Source: Polyodon spathula (taxonomy: Eukaryota > Chordata > Actinopteri > Acipenseriformes > Polyodontidae). From it: 64,000 nt of DNA. The notes under the pieces are model-generated. The model was not told the origin of the DNA, did not search any database, and saw only the letters and a program-made list of their open reading frames with translations. Below, piece by piece: positions 37,242-49,120 of this stretch (its first letter is position 1; the number at the start of each line of letters is the position of its first letter). Location: assembly GCF_017654505.1 (NCBI RefSeq), contig NC_054552.1, positions 35,159,597 to 35,223,596 on the forward strand. The letters run 5' to 3'. The position numbers were made by a program, and so were the translations under genes.

Positions 37242-37508
37242 CATTGGTAAAGAGTACCTGCGTAGACCTTTTCTGAAGTGTTGCTATCTGTCTAAATAAC
37301 ACAGGAATACAACCATTAAATGCATTATAGGGGTTATTTATTTATTTTAAAAGGTATCGATTGAGACTGAGCTGTCAGTTACAAAGGCATTTAAAACCCT
37401 GATGAAATGTATCACAGAAATCTACAAACATCCCTCATTTTAGCTCCTGAATAACTCCAAGGAAGCCTCTTGAATGGGTGTGTTTGTGTTGCATAGTCCT
37501 TGGGAACA

Positions 37509-38497
37509 GAGCTGAATGATCTGCTATTGTGCTTGATGAAGGCTCTGGCGCTCTGCACGGTGTTGTGATCTGCTCTTGTGCTTGATGAAGGCTCTGGTGC
37601 TCTGCACTGTGTTGTGATCTGCTCTTGTGCTTGATAAAGGCTCTGGTGCTCTGCACTGTGTTGTGATCTGCTCTTGTGCTTGGTAAAGGCTCTGGTGCTC
37701 TGCACTGTGTTGTGATCTGCTCTTGTGCTTGGTAAAGGCTCTGGCGCTCTGTACTGTGTTGTGATCTGCTCTTGTGCTTGGTAAAGGCTCTGGCGCTCTG
37801 CACTGTGTTGTGATCTGCTCTTGTGCTTGGTAAAGGCTCTGGCGCTCTGCACTGTGTTGTGATCTGCTCTTGTGCTTGGTAAAGGCTCTGGCGCTCTGCA
37901 CTGTGTTGTGATCTGCTCTTGTGCTTGGTAAAGGCTCTGGCGCTCTGCACTGTGTTGTGATCTGCTCTTGTGCTTGGTAAAGGCTCTGGCGCTCTGCACT
38001 GTGTTGTGATCTGCTCTTGTGCTTGGTAAAGGCTCTGGCGCTCTGCACTGTGTTGTGATCTGCTCTTGTGCTTGATAAAGGCTCTGGTGCTCTGCATGGT
38101 GTTGTGATCTGCTCTTGTGCTTGATAAAGGCACTGGCGCTCTGCACTGTGTTGTGATCTGCTCTTGTGCTTGATGAAGGCTCTGGCGCTCTGCACGGTGT
38201 TGTGATCTGCTCTTGTGCTTGGTTAAGGCTCTGGCGCTCTGCAGTGTGTTGTGATCTGCTCTTGTGCTTGATGAAGGCTCTGGCGCTCTGCACTGTGTTG
38301 TGATCTGCTCTTGTGCTTGGTAAAGGCTCTGGCGCTCTGCACTGTGTTGTGATCTGCTCTTGTGGTTGGTAAAGGCTCTGGCACGGCACTGTGTTGTGAT
38401 CTGCTCTTGTGCTTGGTAAAGGCTCTGGCGTTCTGCATGGTGTTGTGATCTGCTCTTGTGCTTGATGAAGGCTCTGGCGCTCTGCACTGTGTTGTAT
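37509..38497. repeat. 49-bp minisatellite, about 20 units
   Basis: Units read GTTGTGATCTGCTCTTGTGC then TTGGTAAAGGCTCTGGCGCT and CTGCACTGT. Central units (37720-38060) are almost identical. Edge units carry TTGATGAAGG, GGTGCT and CACGGTG variants. Because 49 is 1 modulo 3 and the - strand unit is stop-free, three - strand frames stay open (up to 365 codons). They encode rotations of the same peptide, so I reject them as genes. Confidence 0.95.
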
Positions 38498-39116
38498 GCA
38501 TCTGCACAATCACTTTTGAGCTGTTTTTACTCCCTCAGATAAAAGCTAAACATCAGGGTCATGCCTTTACTGTAAAGGGAAAATAAAATGGGCCAGATGC
38601 AGCTCTTTAACTCCTGATGGTGTTTTAAATATGTCGGGGATAAATACTACTTCCAGAATGGCCAACTGTGTGCTTTTAAAAACAGGGTGCTTTTAATTGA
38701 GAACAGAGGGCAGTATCTTAAAAAAACCTTTTGAAACGGGTGAATCACTGATAGGCTGCATGGCAAGATGAGTAGAGTGCTGATACTGTTTGTGGAGTTA
38801 GCTATGAAACACCCACACATGAGGGCTGAAAGTAGTTTGGTACATTTCAACATGTGAGCACTGTGGGTGAGTTTATGAGTCAGTATTACTGCAGCATGTG
38901 TGGTAGTGAATTGGCTCAGGATCTCACCATGAGTCACTTATTAATGTCCGGTATAACCCACACTGCTTTCCATCCTTTAGCTTTAGCATGTCGGTATCTG
39001 AAGAACAGTTTTGTGAGTAGGGCGCCATATCTTCACTGGTTAATTAGTTATGCTGTGAATATTTCAAACCCATACTGACAGCACCTTCTCTGTACTGTGT
39101 CTATATATATGTATGT

Positions 39117-39117
<1 letters not shown>

Positions 39118-39200
<83 letters not shown>
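39118..39200. repeat. (TA)n(CA)n microsatellite
   Basis: About 35 TA units followed by ACACACACAC. The perfect TA run is cruciform-prone. Confidence 0.95.
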
Positions 39201-41014
39201 GCAGCTTGGTGTCCTTACACCTAGAATATCTACACTCTTCTTATATAAATTTACATGTTAAAACAGGTTCACATGTTATACCGTTACATGCAATGATTCA
39301 GATTTTATAATATGGTAACTACAGCAAATTATAAATAAATAAATAAAAAACAGATTTTCTCCTGTGACCTAGAGCCCTGTGCTTGGCATTTGACTGACAT
39401 TTTGAAACATGATTTTGTTTGACTAATATACAGCTCCAAGATGTTTTTCCAGGGGCTAGAACAGTTAGAAGCTGTCACAAGCATTTCACAAGTACCTCTA
39501 CATACTGGCTGTACAGTACAGGCACACGGACATATACAGGGAGGGGGTGAGTGCATTTCTTACTGTCACTTGAGAGTGGGGGGGTCAGTCCACTTCAAGA
39601 CCAAGGACGAGAAGAGCTTCTTCACTCCATTATTAGACTCCAGCCAACTACGGGATCAAATGCTTTCATTCAGTGCTCTATTGTTTCTCATTTCCTGGGA
39701 TTGGATGCATGCTGCTTTGCAGATGATGTTTGTATTCATTGTGCAGCAATTGTAGTGTATTCATGTGCTGCCTATTCCACTTGTTCAAGCAGCACTCCTA
39801 TCCCACCAGGGGCAGTATGCCAATGCCTAGCGACTGCGCTGGAGGACCCCCGTGACCAGCGAGGGTGCTTCTGAATTACCGGGCCAGTGCCTGTTTCTCA
39901 GATGATTCAGATCAAACCTGCTGGGATGCTGCAGGAGATTCATTCACACAGAGCAAAGGAATGTATCGACAGCTGGCATTGATGTTTTAATTCATTGCTT
40001 TACAAAAATAAAAAGCTGATGAAATGAAATGTGCTGTAAGGCAGCTATCACCACAGGCAGAGCTTTAACACTATTCACAGAGCTTCTAGAATGGATTTCA
40101 TATACTGTACAGCATGTGTGCTTACTCCCAGTCTTAAATCCACCACTCACAACTAATGACTCAAAACACACTTCATGAGAATGCAGTTGGTTTGTGTGTG
40201 TGTGTTCATTATAGTTATACTTAATTGGAACACAGAAAGAAATAATAAACAATAAACACTAAAATAAACAATTAAAATAAAGGTGTTTTACTTGGGGCCT
40301 TTTCTATAAACAGACACAGAGTTTGCTGTTCATTTGATTCCAGGAGACAGACGGTAAATATGAGCAAGTAAAGTTCAGCTTGCAAGAGAAAGGTAAGATG
40401 GGAAACGTACAGCTCCAGAAGTGAGGCGCAGAGACAGTGATTACTATCAGACTGCAGCTGACCTCGTGTTTACTGGGGGGCTGGTCCATTTCTAAGGGCC
40501 TGTAAACCACTGTTTTCCTTTCTAAAGTGTGTAAAAGCCAGTAGGGGTCTTTGATCCTGTGCCAGGTATCTGATGATAATCGCTAGAAGACAGCCTTCTC
40601 TTTTCTTAAAAATACAAATAAAAAAAGGAATATCAAGATTAACTCTCAACCTTTCTTAGAAGAATGTATCTCCACAGAAATGCAGTTTTGTTTTGTTTTT
40701 TCTCAGCAGATGCAGGATGTAATGTGGAAGGCACTAGATTCAGGTATAAGAGAGTATACTCCACCCAGAAATGAATCCATTGGGATCCCACAAAACCTGG
40801 AATTTGAATTAATGTTTCTCAAAATTAGTAAAATCTTGAGAGTGCCAGTGTTTCTTTTTAAATGTATTTTAGACAAATTAATGAAAAAAATTACTAAAAA
40901 TAACAACAATAGAAAAATGATATGGGTTCAGCTCATGCTTCAGCAGTGCAGAGGTTAAACGATATGAGTTCAACCCAAGCTTTGACATCTCCACTGCTGT
41001 GGTGTTCACACACT

Positions 41015-41015
<1 letters not shown>

Positions 41016-41078
<63 letters not shown>
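41016..41078. repeat. (CA)n microsatellite
   Basis: About 31 uninterrupted CA units. Confidence 0.95.
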
Positions 41079-41079
<1 letters not shown>

Positions 41080-41943
41080 CCAAATCAGGATGCTGTTAGC
41101 GAATTCAATATTTTTTTGAGACCCGATTTTCGTATGAACACATAATGACTAACTGTCAGGGAGATGTATGGTGTCCTTTAGACCGAGTAGCACAAACAAA
41201 TGAGGGCAGGGCTGTAATCCCTTAATTAGAGAGTGCTTCGACTGGAGATAGAGAGAATCTATTCTATCACTGCCCCTCCCACAGTCCTGCAATCTTCACC
41301 CACAATCGTTCAGCAGGTCCTCTTACAAACCTCACCTTGTCCTGCTTTCCCTGGCCATTCATTCTAATCTTTCCCCTCGGCATTCCATCCCTTATTATCT
41401 TCTCACCCAGTCACAGGGTACAGTAGATCGAGGCTGAAGTTTAGTTATTGCTTGCAGTTTTTCTTGCTGTACTGCACAATCAGTATAATTAAACTTCAGT
41501 CTAGCAAGGGTGTAGAAGCAATCTGAAAGAGAAAGATTGAGCAAGCGGGTGACACCCTTCCTAATTTAATACAGTTAACACAAAATTACTTCATTCCTTG
41601 AGCTTTGCTTATTTTTATGGAGATAATAGCAGAACCTTGTCACCACAACCCTGAATATCAAATTATTAACTGACCAGCAGTGATTTGCTATGCGCTATGA
41701 GTATGCATACAATAATATACTAAATGACAATACCCACTGATTTACTGCAGTTGGGCAAGCTGCTTGGCACATGGACTAGAAGGGTCTCATACACTGCAAG
41801 CTGTTAAACCTGTATTCAGTTCACTATGTGCTTCATCAGAGCAAACATGGATAAACAAAAGGTGTTACAGAACAAATGCATGATCAGTTAAATGAAACTG
41901 AGTTAGTTAATGCATATGAAGTAAACATCAGTGCATGATACAT

Positions 41944-42325
41944 GAATGATTGGGGAGTGTGGAGGAGTCTTGGAAGGTGAATGATGGGGGAGTGTGGAGG
42001 AGTCTTGGAAGGTGAATGATGGGGGAGTGTGGAGGAGTCTTGGAAGGTGAATGATGGGGGAGTGTGGAGGAGATTCTTGGAAGTTGAATGATGGGGGAGT
42101 GTGGAGGAGTCTTGGAAGGTGAATGATGGGGGAGTGTGGAGGGGTCTTGGAAGGTGAATGATGGGGGAGTGTGGAGGGGTCTTGGAAGGTGAATAATGGG
42201 GGAGTGTGGAGGAGTCTTGGAAGGTGAATGATGGGGTGTGTGGAGGGGACTCTTGGAAGGTGATTGATGGGGGAGTGGGGAGGGGAGTCTTGCAAGGTGA
42301 ATGGTGGGGGAGTATGGAGGAGAGT
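41944..42325. repeat. 35-bp minisatellite, about 11 units
   Basis: Units read GAATGATGGGGGAGTGTGGA then GGAGTCTTGGAAGGT. Later units show GGGG for GGAG and small indels. Open frames on - (Pro/His/Ser/Thr-rich) are repeat artefacts. Confidence 0.93.
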
Positions 42326-42619
42326 CTTGTTATCCAGAACTGGAACTGGAAGGTGTGAAACCAGTTAGATACCTCACCCCTAGATTTATGAAAAATTGCC
42401 AAGAATAGAAAAGAGGAAAACAAACCACAGTCTTGCCTCTTGCTTTTCCATTTCTTTTCAGAGCAAAGCAAACAAAAAAACAAAGAGAGAAAAAGTGAAA
42501 TCAGTTTGCTTGTCACATCCGTGCCCCCCTGTGAATTCCTGTTTATAATCTGATTAGTGTGGCTGGGCCTGACTGTCAATCACAGGGCTGCTATGTGAAG
42601 GTTGGTGCCTCCTTGAGAG

Positions 42620-43365
42620 GTGTAGATACCAGATCTGCATGCATACAAACACACCGCATCACTGTCTAGATATCAGATCTGCATGCATACAAACACACCG
42701 CATCACTGTCTAGATACCAGATCTGCATGCATACAAACACACCGCATCACTGTCTAGATACCAGATCTGCATGCATACAAACACACCGCATCACTGTCTA
42801 GATACCAGATCTTCATGCATACAAACACACCGCATCACTGTCTAGATACCAGATCTGCATGCATACAAACACACCGCATCACTGTCTAGATACCAGATCT
42901 GCATGAATACAAACACACCGCATCACTGTCTAGATACCAGATCTGCATGCATACAAACACACCGCATCACTGTCTAGATACCAGATCTTCATGCATACAA
43001 ACACACCGCATCACTGTCTAGATACCAGATCTTCATGCATACAAACACACCGCATCACTGTCTAGATACCAGATCTGCATGCATACAAACACACCGCATC
43101 ACTGTCTAGATACCAGATCTGCATGAATACAAACACACCGCATCACTGTCTAGATACCAGATCTGCATGGATACAAACACACCGCATCACTGTCTAGATA
43201 CCAGATCATGCATACAAACACACCGCATCACTGTCTAGATACCAGATCTTCATGCATACAAACACACCGCATCACTGTCTAGATACCAGATCTGCATGAA
43301 TACAAACACACCGCATCACTGTCTAGATACCAGATCTGCATGAATACAAACACACCGCATCACTG
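42620..43365. repeat. 44-bp minisatellite, 17 near-identical units
   Basis: Units read CTAGATACCAGATCTGCATG then CATACAAACACACCGCATCA and CTGT. Variation is nearly confined to one position after the AGATCT (GCATGC, TCATGC, GCATGA). One unit near 43206 lacks two bases. The homogeneity indicates recent expansion or gene conversion. Confidence 0.95.
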
Positions 43366-43987
43366 TTATTCTTTAAACAACCCCCCGCAGAGCCTCCCTT
43401 TCTCTATGACATGAGGAATCATGTGTGTGTTCACTTCCCAAACATCTGACCAAATCCCTTTCCTCAAGCCAGAAAGGCAATTTTAAAAAGCATTACCCCC
43501 CCAAATGGGTTTTGAAAACAGAAACACATGCACACACAGAATTCATCAGAGTGCTGGTTCATTCTCATTAGAAATAGCGGTGCTGTCAAGGCTGCAAGCA
43601 GCAGCATGAAGCACTAAACCTTCATTGGAGCCAGTGCACAGGAAATACAAGAGGTCAGAAAAAGAAAGACTGTGTTCTGAATCCCCTTAGAAAAAAACCC
43701 CACAACAAAGGGGAAGCAAATCACTCAGTAAAATCAAACAGTACAGCAAGTGACTTAATCGTCACACCAGTTTACAGGAGGATTTCCTTCTTTGTCAATA
43801 AATACTTAGTAGGTCGAAAGCTGGATAAATAAAAAATGTCCCTGAGGCTCCATCAAAAGAATCAAATGAAATAAGTTTACAAAAAAAAAGAATTGCATTT
43901 GCGCCCATATTTGTGATGTTATTGGACTCCAAAAATGTGTTGATAAAAAATGTGATAGATGTTATATCTCTGGTATTATATATATAT

Positions 43988-44180
43988 CGGAGAGAGAGGT
44001 GCTGAATCATCAATGCTATATGGGAGTACTGCACTGAGGTGGGCCATTTTAGTAACTGTGTTTATATGTGAGGTCTCTTCAGAATCCATTATTTAACACA
44101 GTTTTCCTGCGCTGAGCTGGGGGGATGAAACAGATTCAGCTTCCCTGACAAAGCCCTGAACTGCAAGTCTCCCCTAGCCC

Positions 44181-44279
<99 letters not shown>

Positions 44280-44388
44280 GTCTATCTATCTATCTATCTA
44301 TCTATATCTCACACATAAACACAGTAAAAAGGCCCACCTCAGTGCAGTACTCCCATATAGCATTGATGATTCAGCACCTCTCTCTCCG
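43988..44388. repeat. Large inverted repeat (perfect 58-bp arms) around a TCTA array
   Basis: The arm at 43988-44045 begins CGGAGAGAGAGGTGCTGAAT. Its exact reverse complement is at 44331-44388, ending ATTCAGCACCTCTCTCTCCG. The match continues inward with small gaps to about 44073 and 44308. The loop of about 235 bases holds the (TCTA)n array. There is no coding content. It may be a hairpin element or a foldback duplication. Outside the arms I see no clear target duplication. Confidence 0.9.
44181..44305. repeat. (TCTA)n microsatellite
   Basis: About 31 TCTA units with a single TCTG interruption near 44280. It lies inside the inverted repeat loop. Confidence 0.95.
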
Positions 44389-44452
44389 TTAACAGCTCTC
44401 ACAGAGGATTCAGCACCTTTCTCAGTGGACAGCTCCCACCATCTGTACTGTA

Positions 44453-44792
44453 CAGCTATGGCCAAAAGTTTTGCATCACCCTATACAATTAACAAATGTT
44501 GCTTTATAAAGTCAAATTAAACCTCCTGAATAATGTTACATTAACATATTGAATTACATACTTCTTTGTACTTATGTACTTATCGTTAAACTGACAAATT
44601 AAAAAATATGATGTTTTGAAATCAACACAAAACACTGTACTACTACTATGCTTTCCGGTAGACTTTTGCAGCATCATTTGGTAGTTTCTTTCATTGCATG
44701 ATGTTAAATAAAAGATCTAAATTATGTTCATATAGTTTGTTGATGTCTCAATCCTAAAATTGTTGGTGATGCAACGCTTTTGTCCATAGCTG
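44453..44792. mobile_element. Tc1/mariner-type MITE (CAGCTATGGCCAAAAG ends)
   Basis: The left end is CAGCTATGGCCAAAAGTTTT, preceded by TA. The right end, read on the other strand, is CAGCTATGGACAAAAGCGTT. Both then read TGCATCACC. These termini match the Tc1/mariner pattern with TA target. The right flanking dinucleotide is TG rather than TA, so it has mutated. The 340-bp body is AT-rich and non-coding. A partial copy is at 53766. Confidence 0.82.
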
Positions 44793-44974
44793 TGAGCTCT
44801 CTGGAGAGGAGGAACAAGCAGAATTGGACTTTCTTTCTGCAATCTTTATTCAAATGTGTTTAGGACTCCTGGGTTGATGTAACATAAACAGCAGTGGATA
44901 ATCCTGAATACTGTATATCTGGCAGTATAAATACACAGTGAATGCATTGTTTAACAGCCTCTGTGCTCCTGCAG

Positions 44975-45272
44975 CGTGTTTGAAGATGACGAGCCCCCCT
45001 GTGAGGAGAAGATCGAGTACCACAGTGACGTCTGTTCTGAGCACGGCGCAGACAGCAGTGAGCTCGACGCTGAGGTCAACGGGGGTGGGAGCGACTCAGA
45101 AGAGGACCCGCTCCAGTATGGCCTGAAGACCCCCAACAGGAAGTCCTGCCTCACAGCACAGCTGCCAAGGAAACCCTCTGTGGAGGTCATCACAGTTACC
45201 CTCAGCTTGCACAGGAGCTTCAATAGCTCTAAGAGCCACTGCCTGGATTCAGATCTAGCTCACATAGAATAG
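44975..45272 (+). CDS. AGBL1: Last carboxypeptidase exon: acidic C-terminal tail
   Basis: The acceptor is CTCCTGCAG. C at 44975 completes Ser with the AG of the previous exon. The frame continues VFEDDEPPCEEKIEYHSD, then Ser/Glu/Asp-rich sequence (SELDAEV, GSDSEEDP), then basic KTPNRKS and RKPSVEV, and stops at TAG 45270-45272. CCP1 has a comparable tail with DEDEPRFLEEVDY and DELDIEL, so homology is clear although the function is unknown (likely disordered). Codons here are GC-rich and the frame is clean, unlike the previous exon. From 45243 the coding sequence is the first unit of a 51-bp minisatellite, so the last nine codons and the stop are repeat-derived. Confidence 0.8.
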
Positions 45273-45808
45273 CTTAAAGGATGGAGCTCAGATCTGGATT
45301 CAGATCTAGCTCACATAGAATAGCTTAAAGGATGGAGTTCAGATCTGGATTCAGATCTAGCTCACATAGAATAGCTTAAAGGATGGAGCTCAGATCTGGA
45401 TTCAGATCAAGCACACGCAGAGTAGCTTAAAGGATGAGCTCATATCTGGAATCAGATCTAGCTCACGCAGAGTAGCTTTAAAGGATGGAGCTCAGATCTG
45501 GATTTAGATCAAGCACACGTAGAGTAGCTTAAAGGATGGAGCTCAGATCTGGATTTAGATCTAGCTCACGCAGAGTAGCTTTAAAGGATGGAGCTCAGAT
45601 CTGGATTTAGATCTAGCTCACGCAGAGTAGCTTTAAAGGATGGAGCTCAGATCTGGATTTAGATCTAGCTCACGCAGAGTAGCTTTAAAGGATGGAGCTC
45701 AGATCTGGATTTAGATCTAGCTCACGCAGAGTAGCTTTAAAGGATGGAGCTCAGATCTGGATTCAGATCTAGCTCACGCAGAGTAGCTTTAAAGGATGGA
45801 GCTCTCTA
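45243..45808. repeat. 51-bp minisatellite, about 11 units, overlapping the stop codon
   Basis: Units read CTGGATTCAGATCTAGCTCA then CATAGAATAGCTTAAAGGAT and GGAGCTCAGAT. Starts at 45243 and 45294 give a 51-bp period. Later units gain one base (AGCTTTAAAGG) and change CATAGAA to CGCAGAG. The first unit lies in the coding exon; the rest would be 3' UTR. Confidence 0.95.
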
Positions 45809-46191
45809 TGTAAGGATGGGTTTTCAGTTGTTGACATAGGGGTTTACTTGAGTAACTTTGGAAGTCTCTATTTTCCGTTGGATCTTTCTACGACAGGGTT
45901 TTTTTTTTAAACTAGTTGAGGGACAGGACTTTAATGCATATCTTACTCATATTTCATTTAGCTATTTTCTGTTTATTGCATTTTACAACATGTTTTAATA
46001 GTTTACACACCATGCACTTTGTAAATGAGTGTTGTATAGTATTGTACAGCCCACTTGGTGAGTGGAGCTTTAATAGCAGATTCCACACATTGGTTGATTT
46101 GACTTTTAAAATGGCAGAAGTCTTTTTTCAATATATTTCTTGGGAGCTGTGTGTGATTTACACATACACTTTCTACATGATTTGAAATCTA

Positions 46192-46197
46192 AATAAA
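46192..46197 (+). promoter_or_regulatory. Candidate polyadenylation signal AATAAA
   Basis: AATAAA is followed within 30 bases by a T/G-rich stretch (CTCATGTTTCATTCTGG). It is in a suitable place to end a 3' UTR of about 0.9 kb starting at 45273. Chance matches are common in AT-rich DNA, so this is only plausible. Confidence 0.45.
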
Positions 46198-46710
46198 CTC
46201 CTCATGTTTCATTCTGGAGCATCTCTGTTCTTTACAGGAGAGGTGCATCCCAACAAACCATGGTCCCTGGGCATGCTGACAGGTTTGCTTTGCAATCCCT
46301 GGAATTACCAGAAAAGAAAGAAATCAGTTTAATGCCATGTAAATCTAAGTAACAGCAGCTATATGAAGCGGCGCTGGCACCTCATGAGGACCACAGCTTT
46401 ACCAATGCCCAGCCTGGCACTGGCAGACACAGTGCTGTAGATCTATGACACTAATAATGGAGTCAAGACATCTCAGAATGAAAAAGAAAGAATTAATTTA
46501 AATACCCGTTTGATCCTGTCTTTATGGACAAGCAGTCCAGAGGGAGTTTTTCTATATGATCGTTACAGACTCTCTGATTGCAAAATGATACCTGCTAGCC
46601 CTGGGGACAGATTCTTCCCAGGCAATAGCTTGGCTTGCTATTGATCTTCAGAGAGCACATGAGTGCTGGAGCTGTGGATCAGACAGCATAGGACACTAGA
46701 CAAATAATCA

Positions 46711-47096
<386 letters not shown>

Positions 47097-47170
47097 AGAA
47101 TAAGTAATACACGATGATACAGTGGCAGAACAAACTAAAATAATGACTTGCTAATGCTGCTGTAGCCGTG

Positions 47171-47187
47171 CCCCCCCCCCCCCCCCC
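47171..47187. repeat. Poly-C tract
   Basis: About 17 consecutive C residues. Confidence 0.9.
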
Positions 47188-47745
47188 TTCAATAAGAAGA
47201 TGCACAAGGGTGCAAGGCATTAATCTGGGAGTGCATCTTTTAACATGTCATTGGGATGTTTTAATCTGTGTCTCCTGCAGACACAGTACTTTTCAATCAT
47301 AATTTAAAAGTTGTGTGTATTCACATCAGATTGAAACTTTCCTTTGCCTGTGATTCTATCTGAGATTTGCTGTGATGGGTAGGTGAATAATGAAAGAGTG
47401 AAACATCAACCACTGCCTCTATTTCAGTAAGAGCAACATTGCAATGCCTCACTCAAGCTTGGCTGATGGGTTTGTGTTTACTTTAGAGCTTCAGACCCAT
47501 ACAATCCCCATACAAGTGCTTTGTGTGTGGTTCTTTCAACTGAAATATGTGTTCTTCAAAACAAGCTGTCACAATCTCCAGTACTTATAATGCAAGTTTA
47601 AAGCACATTGCTAATCCTGCTATCAGTGTGCTGCATCAGTGTTGTTGTGCATGGCTCAATAGAGAGCACACTCACTTTAATGTTGAAGGTTACTTGGTAG
47701 CAGACTGCAAGGGGGGAAACTAACTACTAACGTACTGTCCCCAGG

Positions 47746-47885
47746 CACAGTATCACTCCTGGGTATCCCTGCCCCCTCAGAACACAGTATCAGCACACAT
47801 AATGGGAGAACTGGTCACAATATCACTCCTGGGTAGCCCTGCCCCCTCGGAACACAATATCAGCACACGTAATGGGAGAACTGGT
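47746..47885. repeat. 70-bp direct duplication
   Basis: Two copies starting CACAGTATCACTCCTGGGTA (47746) and CACAATATCACTCCTGGGTA (47816) differ at only a handful of sites. Confidence 0.92.
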
Positions 47886-48868
47886 TTTGAAATCAACTTT
47901 CTCTTTTAAAGGGACAATTCTTTTAAAGTGGGGATACACTTTCACAAAACATTCCAAAGAGTGCTCTTACAGGACAATGAGCCCAGCTGTGTCTGAAGAA
48001 GAGGAGCCCTGGGACTGGATAGGGGGTCAGAATGCAAATGCACAATTGGGTAATCAGCACTTACAAACAATTACTAAATTACAATTTTCTAAATTAATAT
48101 TTAAAGCTGAAAACAATTGTTGCATTTCTAATAAAAACCACAAAGACTAATTTTACAGCGACAGCCCATGGATTAGTGACTGCGTGATACATTGTAACAA
48201 CGTTTGGGGAACAAACATGACTTGTCGATTAATGGAGGACACCACTTTGCTTTTATTTTCACTCTGAATACAAGTCAATAACTATTTCTATTTCCTTATT
48301 GAACATATGTCAACTTCCCATCAGATGAAACATTCAAACATGCAGATGTGATTTGGGAAAGGTCAGCTCCCCAGCCTTATTTAGCAGCCCTGACTGATAT
48401 TCTGAGTTTACTATTCTCAGTCAAGAGTAATGGAGGGATGCGCAGATGAAATCGCTGTGTGTGTTGTGTACAATCCATTGAAGTGTCATCCTCTCATGAA
48501 CAGTGAACAATGGCCTTGAGCAAAACTGCAGGGAAAATGTTGCTGGTATGGACACGGCTGTTTGTGTACCAAGGTGACAGGCGGGATGATACAGGAGCAC
48601 TCTCAGATTCATTATGGATCATTCACTTATAAAAGATTTACCCCTGCAAGAAGTTTCTTCAAAGATGGACTGCTGTACAGTTCACTTCACCACTCTTTAA
48701 ATAGTCTGATGTTGGGTCTGGAGGGGCTGCATATATCACCAGGTAAGCTGTACAGGCAGGTTTTTAAGCCTTGTAAACAATCTCTCCTCTACACAGATGG
48801 TACACTTAGAGATTAAAGGGTTCTTGACCATCAAACTTGTAATGAATCTGGAGTGCAGATCTACAGCG

Positions 48869-49120
48869 AGTAACACGTTACATTAAGTTTCTCTAATTAC
48901 TGTGTATTCATATAGTAGTTACTTAGTAAATACATGTGTACTTACACATAATTACAATGTTATTATGCACAGTTACAATGTACTTAATGTGTAATGTTTT
49001 TGCATGATATAACCATATTCCTTTTCTGATACAATTGTGTACTTACATATATCATGCAAAAGGATTTACACATTAAGTACATTGTAACTATGTATAAAAG
49101 TATAATGTATTTTAGTCAAT
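48869..49120. mobile_element. GGTAACACTTT-family MITE, degenerate copy
   Basis: Starts AGTAACACGTTACATT and contains the family motifs TAGTAGTTACTTAGTAAATA, ACACATAATTACAATG and GTACTTAATGTG, then the mirrored CACATTAAGTACATTGTAAC. The right end is lost near 49120. It has no telomere-like centre, only CCATATTCCTTTTC at that position. Confidence 0.7.

Larger units (their letters stand above)
17801..44974. other. Last intron, 27 kb, rich in repeats
   Basis: The two-base overhang of exon 17650-17800 (AG) joins C at 44975 to make Ser, so no further exon is required. Recognisable content is transposon remnants and tandem repeats, listed separately. Remaining stretches (for example 25600-27100, 30000-31950, 35620-37150 and 39300-40900) show no coding exon or RNA gene that I can support. 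Confidence 0.6.
7713..46215 (+). other. AGBL1: 3' part of an AGBL1-like cytosolic carboxypeptidase gene (partial, damaged)
   Basis: Five exons join in order with matching phases: 7713-7842 (ends phase 0), 8875-9006 (phase 0), 9289-9465 (phase 0), 17650-17800 (ends with two bases of a split codon) and 44975-45272. M14D carboxypeptidases are cytosolic zinc enzymes that remove C-terminal or side-chain glutamates from tubulin and other proteins. The translation follows the CCP1/CCP4 pattern ([41 protein letters not shown], acidic tail). Variants such as SIGRTP, FLVEKS.AST and WREMGV fit AGBL1 (CCP4) better than AGTPBP1 (CCP1), as I remember those families. The first visible codon is split, and the N-terminal half with the HxxE zinc motif is outside the window. 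Exon 4 carries a frameshift, so this may be a decaying copy, for example one of two duplicates after genome duplication, or it may contain an assembly error. Confidence 0.75.

Noticed and set aside
37412..38509. 365-codon open frame on -
   Set aside because: It is a by-product of the 49-bp minisatellite; three frames of the same strand are open and give rotations of the same peptide.
40930..41000. tRNA-like SINE fragment (GCAGAGGTTAAACGATATGAG then GTTCAACCC before a CA repeat), shown here in two parts of the same stretch
   Set aside because: Only loose resemblance to A and B boxes; too short and without a recognisable body.
42620..43365. CRISPR-like regular repeats
   Set aside because: Units are contiguous with no unique spacers, and the DNA is vertebrate. 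The same holds for the other minisatellites.
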